Shown piece after piece: positions 57,312 through 64,000 of a stretch of 64,000 nt of DNA. Source of the stretch: an uncultured Pseudomonadota bacterium (GTDB taxonomy: Bacteria; Desulfobacterota; Desulfobulbia; Desulfobulbales; Desulfurivibrionaceae); NCBI GenBank assembly GCA_937868185.1, contig CALMMG010000002.1, positions 1-64,000 of the forward strand. Reading direction: 5' to 3'. The position numbers were made by a program, and so were the translations under genes. The notes beneath the pieces are model-generated. The model saw only the letters and a list, made by a program, of their open reading frames with translations, was not told the origin of the DNA and made no database searches. Numbering within the stretch: position 1 is the stretch's first letter; each line of letters opens with the position of its first letter.

Positions 57312-60300
57312 ATGGGAACGACCGTCCGCCAGTTGTACCGAGCCATTGATGGCAACCGTGAATACTGTTTTAATATCGAAAGTATTTCCCCCCTGACCGG
57401 AGCCGATCTGGACCGACTGCGGCTGGTTTTGGCGGACGGTTTTTTGGCCGAAACGGTCACCTTCACCCCGAATCTTGGTGGCGACCGGGTGGTGGAGTTG
57501 GGGCCGCGGCTCAATTTTGCCACGGCCTGGTCGTCGAACCTGGTTTCCATCTGCCGGGCCATTGGCCTTGATTCGGTGACCCGGGTGGAACGCTCTCGCC
57601 GCTTTCTGGTGCCTGCAGGCGATGATCTCCCCACCTTTGTCGCCACCAACCACGACCGGATGACCGAGTGTCCCTATCCCGCGCCGCTCACCACCTTCGA
57701 AACCGGGGTTACCCCGGAGCCGGTGTACGAAATCGACCTTATGGGCCAGGGGCCGGACGGGCTGCTGGCCATCCCCGGCATCTCCATGGACGAATGGGAC
57801 CGGAATTTCTACTACGACTACTTTGTCACCAAGCACAAGCGCAACCCCACCATCGTCGAGATCATGGATCTCAACAACGCTAACTCCGAGCATTCGCGGC
57901 ACGGATTTTTCAGGGGCAGGCAGATCATCGACGGCGTTGAGCAGAAGAGCAATCTGTTCCAGCTCGTCACCGACACCCTCACCGCCCACCCCAAGGGCAG
58001 CGTCATCGCCTTCAAGGACAACTCCAGCGCCGTGGCAGGCCATACCATTCAGACCATCATGCCCGAAACACCGGGGGAGCCGTGCCGATTTTCCGCCCAG
58101 GAGGTGGTCTACCATGTGCTGCTCACCGCCGAGACCCATAACTTTCCCACCGGGGTTGCCCCATTTCCCGGGGCCGAGACCGGCACCGGCGGGAGAATCC
58201 GCGACGTGCAAGGCACCGGCAAGGGCGGCTTTGTCATGGCCGGGACCGCAGGCTACTGCGTGGCCAATCTCCATATTCCCGGCTATGACCTGCCCTGGGA
58301 AAATCATTACCCATGCCCCGACAACCTGGCTTCGGCCCTGACCATCGAGATCGAGGCGTCCAACGGAGCCTCGGATTACGGCAATAAATTCGGCGAGCCC
58401 TTGGTTCTGGGTTTTACCCGCTCCTTTGATCTGCGTCTTGACAACAGCGAGCGTTGGGGCTTTCTCAAACCCATCATGTTCACCGCCGGCGTCGGCCAGA
58501 TCGATGCCCGGCACACCGCCAAGGCCAAGGAGGAAAAGGGCATGCTCATCGTCCAGGTGGGCGGTCCGGCCTATCGGGTTGGCTTTGGCGGCGGCGCCGC
58601 CTCCAGCATGCTCCAGGGCGAGAATGTTTCCGAGCTTGATTTCGATGCGGTCCAGCGCGGCGACGCCGAGATGGAACAGAAGATGAACCGGGTGATCCGG
58701 GCCTGCAACGAGATGGGCGACAAGACCCTGATCGACGTGATCCACGACCAGGGCGCGGGCGGCCCGGCCAATGTCTTAAAAGAGCTGGTGGAGAAATCCG
58801 GCGGCCGCATCGAGATCCGCAACATCCGGGTGGGCGACCCCACCATGAGCGTGCTGGAGATCTACGTGGCCGAGTACCAGGAGCGCAACGGCTTTCTGAT
58901 CCGGCCCGAGAACATCGCCAGATTCCAGGGGATCTGCGAGCGGGAAAAGGTGGCCTGCGAGGTGCTGGGCGAGGTGACCGGCGATCTCCGTTTTGTGGTG
59001 CATGACGAGCGGGATGGCTCCACCCCGGTGGATATCGAGCTCAACGAGTTGTTGGGCAATGTGCCGATTAAGACTTTTACCGACAACCGGCGCGAGCCGG
59101 GATTAATGCCCTTGGTGGTGCAGGATCTCACGGTGAAGGATGCCCTGCACAATGTCCTGCGCTTGGTTTCCGTGGGCTCCAAGCGGTTTCTCACCAACAA
59201 GGTGGATCGGGCCGTAACCGGGTTGATCGTGCGGCAGCAATGCTGCGGCCCTTTGCAGCTGCCGGTGAGCGATGTGGCCGTGTTGGCGCAGAGCCATTTT
59301 GCCAAGTCCGGGGTGGCTACGGCCATTGGCGAGCAGCCCATCAAGATGCTGGTCAACCCTGCGGCCGGGGCGCGGATGGCGGTGGGCGAGGCGTTGACCA
59401 ATCTGGTTTGGGCCAAGGTGGTTGATCTGGAGCAGGTGAAATGTTCGGCCAACTGGATGTGGGCCCCCAAGCTCGAAGGCGAGGGCGCGGCCATGTACGA
59501 CGCGGCCCTGGCCATGCGCGAGGCCATGATCGCGGTGGGTATTGCCGTGGACGGCGGCAAGGACAGCCTATCGATGGCCACCAAGGTGGGCAACGAAACG
59601 GTCAAGTCGCCCCGCGAGCTGGTGATCTCGGTGTACGGCGCGGTGGCGGATATCACCAAGGTGGTGAGCCCGGATATTAAGCAGCCCGGCTCCACCTTGC
59701 TCTTGGTGGATCTGGGAGGCGGCAAGAACAGGCTCGGCGGCACGGCCTTGGCTCAGACCCTGGGGAAACTCGGGAATGAGTCGCCGGATATGGATAACCC
59801 TGCTTTGGTCAAACAGGCTTTTTGCGCGGTGCAGGCATTGATCGTTAGGGGGTTGATTGCCGCAGGCCATGATCGCAGCGACGGGGGACTCATCACCACC
59901 GTGCTGGAGATGGCCTTTAGCGGCAACTGCGGATTGGATCTGGCCCTGTCCGGTAAGTCCACCGCCGTCGAGGCACTGTTCAGTGAAGAACTGGGAATGG
60001 TGCTGGAATGCGTGGCTGGCCAGGAAGCGGCAGTGCGCGAGATTCTCGCCGGCTACGGGGTGCCTGTTGTCCTGCTCGGCACAACCACAACGGCAAAGGA
60101 TGTCCGGATCAGCTATAACGGGGCAACGGTGCTTGTTGAAGACATGCGGCTTCTTCGCCAGTGGTGGGAAGAAACCAGCTACCAGCTGGAGCGGCTCCAA
60201 GTCAAGCCTGCCTGCGCTGAGGAAGAGAAGAAGAATATCTATGACCGGAAGGGGCCGACCTACCGCTTAAGCTTCACCCCGGAAAAGACCGCAGCCGAGG

Positions 60301-61109
60301 TGTTGGCGAAAACGAACAAGCCAAAGGTCGCCATCCTGCGCGACGAGGGCTCCAACTCCGACCGGGAGATGACCTCGGCCTTTTATGCCGCCGGTTTTGA
60401 GCCTTGGGACGTGACCATGACCGACCTGCTGGCCGGGCGCATCACCCTGGACGGCTTCCGGGGTCTGGCTGCAGTGGGCGGATTCTCCTATGCCGATGTA
60501 CCAGAGTCCGCCAAGGGGTGGGCTGCGACGATCCTTTTTAACGACCGGCTCAAAGCGATGTTTCAGGCCTTTTACGACCGGCCTGACACCTTTACTCTGG
60601 GCATCTGCAACGGCTGCCAGCTCTTCGGCCTCTTGGGCTTAGTGCCTTGGCAGGGGCTTGCCCCCCAGCAGCAGCCGCGGTTTATCCACAATGTTTCAGG
60701 GAGGTTCGAGTCGCGGTGGGTCACGGTCAAGGTGCTAAAAAGCCCGGCCATGATGCTCAAGGGCATGGAGGATTTGACCTTTGGTATCCATGTGGATCAC
60801 GGCGAAGGGTTCCTCCATTTCCCAGATCCGGCCATCAAGGCAGAGGTGCTGGCTGGCAACCTTGCCACCGTGGTCTATGTGGACGATGCGGGCCAGCCCA
60901 CCGAATCCTATCCCATCAACCCCAACGGTTCGCCCGGCGGCCTCACCGGTCTCTGCTCTCCCGATGGCCGCCATCTAGCCATGATGCCGCATCCGGAACG
61001 GGCTTTTTTGCCCTGGCAATGCCATTGGCTGCCCGAGGAGATGAAGCAGTTGCCTGTTTCGCCCTGGTTCAGGATGTTTCAGAATGCTTATGAGTGGTGC
61101 ATGAAATAG
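57312..61109 (+). CDS. purL: Phosphoribosylformylglycinamidine synthase PurL (single-chain)
   Basis: Purine pathway enzyme that aminates FGAR using glutamine. 1265 aa, the long fused form: N-terminal PurS-like region, synthetase halves with LTAETHNFPTGVAPFPGAETG and the GGKDSLSMATK segment, and a C-terminal class I glutaminase with Cys1099 (GICNGCQLFG), His1227 and Glu1229 (HPERAF). All catalytic residues are intact. It is divergent from the K+ channel gene; 57059-57311 (253 bp) has no gene or clear riboswitch that I can recognise. Confidence 0.97.
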   Translation: MGTTVRQLYRAIDGNREYCFNIESISPLTGADLDRLRLVLADGFLAETVTFTPNLGGDRVVELGPRLNFATAWSSNLVSICRAIGLDSVTRVERSRRFLVPAGDDLPTFVATNHDRMTECPYPAPLTTFETGVTPEPVYEIDLMGQGPDGLLAIPGISMDEWDRNFYYDYFVTKHKRNPTIVEIMDLNNANSEHSRHGFFRGRQIIDGVEQKSNLFQLVTDTLTAHPKGSVIAFKDNSSAVAGHTIQTIMPETPGEPCRFSAQEVVYHVLLTAETHNFPTGVAPFPGAETGTGGRIRDVQGTGKGGFVMAGTAGYCVANLHIPGYDLPWENHYPCPDNLASALTIEIEASNGASDYGNKFGEPLVLGFTRSFDLRLDNSERWGFLKPIMFTAGVGQIDARHTAKAKEEKGMLIVQVGGPAYRVGFGGGAASSMLQGENVSELDFDAVQRGDAEMEQKMNRVIRACNEMGDKTLIDVIHDQGAGGPANVLKELVEKSGGRIEIRNIRVGDPTMSVLEIYVAEYQERNGFLIRPENIARFQGICEREKVACEVLGEVTGDLRFVVHDERDGSTPVDIELNELLGNVPIKTFTDNRREPGLMPLVVQDLTVKDALHNVLRLVSVGSKRFLTNKVDRAVTGLIVRQQCCGPLQLPVSDVAVLAQSHFAKSGVATAIGEQPIKMLVNPAAGARMAVGEALTNLVWAKVVDLEQVKCSANWMWAPKLEGEGAAMYDAALAMREAMIAVGIAVDGGKDSLSMATKVGNETVKSPRELVISVYGAVADITKVVSPDIKQPGSTLLLVDLGGGKNRLGGTALAQTLGKLGNESPDMDNPALVKQAFCAVQALIVRGLIAAGHDRSDGGLITTVLEMAFSGNCGLDLALSGKSTAVEALFSEELGMVLECVAGQEAAVREILAGYGVPVVLLGTTTTAKDVRISYNGATVLVEDMRLLRQWWEETSYQLERLQVKPACAEEEKKNIYDRKGPTYRLSFTPEKTAAEVLAKTNKPKVAILRDEGSNSDREMTSAFYAAGFEPWDVTMTDLLAGRITLDGFRGLAAVGGFSYADVPESAKGWAATILFNDRLKAMFQAFYDRPDTFTLGICNGCQLFGLLGLVPWQGLAPQQQPRFIHNVSGRFESRWVTVKVLKSPAMMLKGMEDLTFGIHVDHGEGFLHFPDPAIKAEVLAGNLATVVYVDDAGQPTESYPINPNGSPGGLTGLCSPDGRHLAMMPHPERAFLPWQCHWLPEEMKQLPVSPWFRMFQNAYEWCMK

Positions 61110-61216
61110 CCAAATAATTTACGGATAAGCGTTAAAATGGTATATGGTGTGCAATTGATGGTGTTTGTCGCCTGTCGGCAAGCGAGTTCTTGTAATCTTT
61201 TGAAGAGACCAGATCT

Positions 61217-61546
61217 ATGATGAAGCGAGTGGGAATTTTGGCGTTTTGCGTGATGATTTCCAGTATCTCTACCTCGGCGCTGGCCGAGGGTGTGGATGGC
61301 AAAGCGGTACTTGGTGGGGCCATCGGTGGTGCCGCTGGTGCCGCGGTTGGCTCCGCAGTCGGCGGGAAGACTGGCGCCATTGTGGGTGCCGGATTAGGCG
61401 GCGCAGCAGGGGCTGCGGTTGCCACCTCCGATAACAACGCGCCGGCAAAGAAAAAAGTGGTGTATGTCCATGAAGATGAGCACCATGATAATGGCCGTCA
61501 TCTGGGTCAGCATAAGCATCATAAGGGCCGCGGGAATGATGACTGA
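61217..61546 (+). CDS. Secreted glycine-zipper protein with His-rich tail
   Basis: 109 aa. A signal peptide (residues 1-23, cleaved near ALAEG) precedes a YMGG-type glycine zipper (GGAIGGAAGAAVGSAVGG ... GAGLGGAAGAAV), two tightly packing hydrophobic helices that can insert in membranes. The C-terminal part is rich in His and charged residues (EDEHHDNGRHLGQHKHHKG), suggesting metal binding. A second ATG at codon 2 is possible. Function unknown; ends with its own terminator. Confidence 0.75.
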   Translation: MMKRVGILAFCVMISSISTSALAEGVDGKAVLGGAIGGAAGAAVGSAVGGKTGAIVGAGLGGAAGAAVATSDNNAPAKKKVVYVHEDEHHDNGRHLGQHKHHKGRGNDD

Positions 61547-61571
61547 TCGGCAATAGTCAGGCATTGGTGAC

Positions 61572-61608
61572 AAAAAAAGGGGCGCCTCGTTGAGGTGCCC
61601 CTTTTTTA
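61572..61608 (+). terminator. Intrinsic terminator after the glycine-zipper gene
   Basis: GGGGCGCCTC and GAGGTGCCCC form a 10-bp stem with one G-U pair and a 3-nt loop, flanked by A7 and T6, so it may work in both directions for this gene and the convergent YhaM-like gene. Confidence 0.9.
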
Positions 61609-61642
61609 TTGAGTTTCATCAAGGAGGTCGAGGGGCTTGCCA

Positions 61643-62689
61643 CTACAGGCCAAACAGCGTCCGCTGGCGAGGGTCCACCCCGTTATCCTGCCCCTGGTCC
61701 AAGGGAGCCGAGCCATCATCACCCTGATGCCCTTTAACAAAGAGGAACCGTTCCAGGTTACGCTGGAACTCCGTCCACTGATACCCTTCGCCCTTTGCCT
61801 GTCCGGCCAACCGATCCAGGTAGTTGATCTTGGCATCGAGATCGTCCAAAAAGTTCAGGGCAAAGGCCTCTTGCATCATGGGCAGAGAGGGGGAGCCGAA
61901 CTCATACCGGCCGTGATGGCTTAAGATAAGGTGCTTGAGCCGATCACCCAGCTCTTCCGGAAACCCGGAGATCCCATCGATTTTTTTCTGAATCATCTCG
62001 ATCCCCAGCACCATATGCCCCACCAAGCGACCCCGATCCGAGTATTCAAAGGGGAAGGAGTCGAAGTTGAATTCCTCGAGCTTGCCGATGTCGTGGAGAA
62101 GCGCCCCGGTGATGAGCAGGGAGCGGTCCAGGCTCGGGTAGAGGGTGCTGATGCTGTCCGCCAACCGGGCCACAGCCAGGGTGTGTTCAAGCAACCCGCC
62201 GACATAGGCATGGTGCATCACCTTGGCGGCGGGGGCTTTTTTAAAGGCCAGCATGAGTTTCCGTTCCCCGAACAGGGCGAGAAGCAGCTCTTTGAGAAAG
62301 GGATTTTCCACGCTACCCGCCAGTTTGAGCAACTCCTTGGCCATGGCGGTGACGTTGCCCTGGGTATTGGGAACAAACAGGGCCAGATCAATCTCGTTTT
62401 CCGCAATCCGGGTGAGGTTGTCGATCCGGAGCTGGAGGATGCCTCTATAGGCCTGGGCCTGACCGGTAACTGAAACAACGGCCCCGGCCGGGCATTCATC
62501 CATGAGCTGCGCGGCATTATCCCAGACCCGTCCCGAAATCTCGCCGCTGGCGTCCATCAAGATCAGGCTCAGGTAGGGTTTGCCCGCCTTGGTCTCGCCC
62601 CGGCTCATCTCCCGGACTAGGAAAAGGTCGTGTATGGCTTTGCCGTCGGTAATCTCTTTTATCTGAATATTTTTGCTTGGTATTGTCAT
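61643..62689 (-). CDS. YhaM-like 3'-5' exoribonuclease (OB fold plus HD domain)
   Basis: 348 aa. N-terminal OB-fold (IHDLFLVREMSRGETKAGKPYLSL, ISGRVWDNAAQL, VSVTGQAQAYRGILQLRID) and a C-terminal HD phosphohydrolase domain: HHAYVGGLLEHTL, ALLHDIGKLEEF and HLILSHHG provide the metal ligands. This pairing is the YhaM/CBF1 family, which trims RNA or DNA 3' ends. Length is slightly above YhaM (314) because of a C-terminal tail. Stand-alone gene. Confidence 0.87.
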   Translation of the reverse strand: MTIPSKNIQIKEITDGKAIHDLFLVREMSRGETKAGKPYLSLILMDASGEISGRVWDNAAQLMDECPAGAVVSVTGQAQAYRGILQLRIDNLTRIAENEIDLALFVPNTQGNVTAMAKELLKLAGSVENPFLKELLLALFGERKLMLAFKKAPAAKVMHHAYVGGLLEHTLAVARLADSISTLYPSLDRSLLITGALLHDIGKLEEFNFDSFPFEYSDRGRLVGHMVLGIEMIQKKIDGISGFPEELGDRLKHLILSHHGRYEFGSPSLPMMQEAFALNFLDDLDAKINYLDRLAGQAKGEGYQWTEFQRNLERFLFVKGHQGDDGSAPLDQGQDNGVDPRQRTLFGL

Positions 62690-62817
62690 GGGGCTCGGGA
62701 ATGGGGTGGAGGGGAATCTTTGATATCGCCGTGTTCGCGGTCAATATACCAGAGGGAAGAAGGTTTGGGAACGGTGCGGCGGAAAAGGGGAAAGAGAAAG
62801 GCAGAGAATGCGGCTGA

Positions 62818-63723
62818 TTATTGGTTGGCGTTGCGGGGCGCTGAATTTTGGCAGTTCGGCTTGTCAAAGTAGATGACCCCAGCCGTGTCCATGCAGTAGT
62901 CAATGTTGTACGGGTTAGGTGGCAGGACGGGAAGCATGCCTGAGGCGGTAAGCTCGGAGAGAGATATAGGCTTGCGGCCCTGGGTCTTTGCGTAGTTGTT
63001 TGCGGCCTGTTCAATCACCCGCACGCCTTCCAAGGCGTGGAGACGGTCAACCATGTCCGTGTAACCAGGTTCCTCGGGATTTTTATCTTTAAGCATGGAT
63101 TTCATAATGACGATGGCCGTTTCTGTTTCACCGCCTTTCTGGGCCAGACGTGCGCCGAGGATGGGCAGGAAAGGAGGTGCGTTGGGAGCCTTGGCGGCCT
63201 CAAGGAAAATTTTGCCAGCCTCACCCGGTCGGTTGAGAAAGTAGTAGGTGTTGAACCCACGGGCATGGTTGGGCTGCCAATCCCAGGGTCGGTTTTTTGC
63301 GGCGATCTGCAGAATCTCCTGGGTTTCTGCCACCATGCCTGGAGGGGTCCAAGGGAGCCAACCTTGCGTTACGATGTAGGTCTGGGCAAAAGAGGGGTCC
63401 AAGGTTTGGCTGGCAACAAACAAGCGGTGGATGCTCGGCCAGTCGTATTGTTTTTTGACGGTGCGGAATCCTCCTTCGGGTTTTCGCACCAGTTCGGTGC
63501 CCAGCTGCGCCCCTGCCTCCATGGTCAGGTAGTCGGCCATCAGCCCTTTGAACTCTCCGGCGATGGCAAGCAGCACCACAGGCGGGAGATTCCAAATTCC
63601 GGAGGAATACCGTTCTGTTTGTTTGGCATCGCTGCGATGTTGGAGCAAAGAATTGTAGCTGGCCGCATAGAAACAGACCAGAATCAGGCCGGCCAGGAGG
63701 TTGGCGGTCAGCCGTCTGCTCAT
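62818..63723 (-). CDS. Membrane-anchored protein of unknown function (TPR-like)
   Basis: 301 aa. An N-terminal hydrophobic anchor (LLAGLILVCFYAASYN) precedes an outside domain with helical repeats of TPR style: ASQTLDPSFAQTYIVTQGWL, NRPWDWQPNHARGFNTYYFL, PGEAGKIFLEAAKAP. The tail LPPNPYNIDYCMDTAGVIYF is conserved in type. Overlaps the ABC permease gene upstream by ATGA, so it is probably an accessory of that transporter. I do not recognise a named family. Confidence 0.6.
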   Translation of the reverse strand: MSRRLTANLLAGLILVCFYAASYNSLLQHRSDAKQTERYSSGIWNLPPVVLLAIAGEFKGLMADYLTMEAGAQLGTELVRKPEGGFRTVKKQYDWPSIHRLFVASQTLDPSFAQTYIVTQGWLPWTPPGMVAETQEILQIAAKNRPWDWQPNHARGFNTYYFLNRPGEAGKIFLEAAKAPNAPPFLPILGARLAQKGGETETAIVIMKSMLKDKNPEEPGYTDMVDRLHALEGVRVIEQAANNYAKTQGRKPISLSELTASGMLPVLPPNPYNIDYCMDTAGVIYFDKPNCQNSAPRNANQ

Positions 63724-64000
63724 GCCAGCTCCTTGCGTTTGAAGAGCAGGGCCGCGAGATAGATCAGCAATGCCGAATAGGAGACGCCGTACAGGCAGAG
63801 TAGCAAGAACTCTTGGCCGCTGAAGGCCATCCCGTACGCCGCCGCATACTTCTTGTCAAAAAGCGACAGGTTGGGGAAGATCCAGGAGAGGGCGATCACC
63901 AGATTTTCCTGACCAGTCAGCGCTCCGGCATGGGCGTTTTCCTCCACCACCCGCCGTAACAGCTCCATATTTTGCCCCACCAGATAGGAAGAAACCGCCA
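63720..64000 (-). CDS. ABC-2-type transporter permease, C-terminal fragment
   Basis: Runs off the right edge: the frame is open through base 64000. The visible 90 or so residues contain PNLSLFDKKYAAAYG, one full membrane helix (EFLLLCLYGVSYSALLIYLAALLF) and a charged KRKELA tail, the usual end of ABC-2-type permeases. The substrate and partners lie outside the window. Confidence 0.65.
   Translation of the reverse strand, partial: AVSSYLVGQNMELLRRVVEENAHAGALTGQENLVIALSWIFPNLSLFDKKYAAAYGMAFSGQEFLLLCLYGVSYSALLIYLAALLFKRKELA

Noticed and set aside
57276..58745. Minus-strand open frame opposite purL (489 codons)
   Set aside because: Antisense shadow of purL, rich in Gly/Ala/His with no recognisable domain.

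Overview
The window is 64 kb of contiguous bacterial chromosome, GC-rich and densely coded. It reads as core genome: there are no insertion sequences, phage genes, CRISPR arrays, rRNA or tRNA genes that I can see. The gene set points to an anaerobic Desulfobacterota ('deltaproteobacterial') organism, possibly a Desulfobulbales-type sulfur or sulfate reducer. Supporting points are an F1 operon with paired b'/b stalk genes but no a/c genes, an NAD-linked class 1B PyrD/PyrK, a ferredoxin-ASKHA (RACo-type) corrinoid activator, a NIL-domain ferredoxin, an RCKP rubredoxin-like mini-protein and a DivIVA protein. The taxonomic placement is inference from gene content, not from a marker search.

Layout. 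1-3.6 kb: rpoN (5' end cut by the window), rapZ, a YrfG-like nucleotidase and a HEAT-repeat protein, closed by a perfect 36-bp palindrome. 3.6-6.8 kb: hisS-aspS on the minus strand. 7.1-10.3 kb: an outer-membrane porin with a clear promoter and terminator, and a secreted FlgO/TolB-like plus FG-GAP propeller protein. 10.4-14.5 kb: a histidine phosphatase, then the minus-strand operon parA-parB-pyrK-pyrD. Two mirror-image parS sites lie just upstream of parA, so this is probably the chromosomal partition locus. 15-21 kb: an M20 peptidase, an RCKP rubredoxin-like protein, a RACo-like activator, a NIL-domain ferredoxin, and a kinase plus APH-like pair that look like the two halves of a usually fused protein. 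21-24.8 kb: a single-domain response regulator, DUF309, a small membrane protein with a zinc-type tail, a U32 protein and mnmA. 25-33 kb: pyk, mtaB, cinA, recA, alaS.

33-39 kb: the F1 ATP synthase operon (b', b, delta, alpha, gamma, beta, epsilon) with its own promoter and terminator. 39-46 kb: CheX, a GltA/NfnB-type oxidoreductase, a periplasmic amidase and mutS. 46-55.6 kb: a secreted coiled-coil protein, then a long minus-strand run holB-yaaT-metG-degenerate GGDEF-flhG-yggT-divIVA-yggU, followed by a YfcE-type phosphoesterase and a HIT protein. Translation, replication and cell-pole functions are mixed in this run. 55.7-61 kb: a potassium channel whose RCK module is fused to a response-regulator receiver domain, divergent from the single-chain purL. 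61-64 kb: a glycine-zipper protein, a YhaM-like exoribonuclease, an unknown anchored protein and the end of an ABC-2-type permease.

Most interesting for follow-up: the K+ channel/RCK/REC fusion; the RACo and NIL-ferredoxin neighbours, which both belong to homocysteine/methionine or corrinoid chemistry; the split APH/kinase pair; the P-loop substitutions in AtpA and AtpD; and the 36-bp palindrome. I found no convincing multi-gene defence or mobile system.
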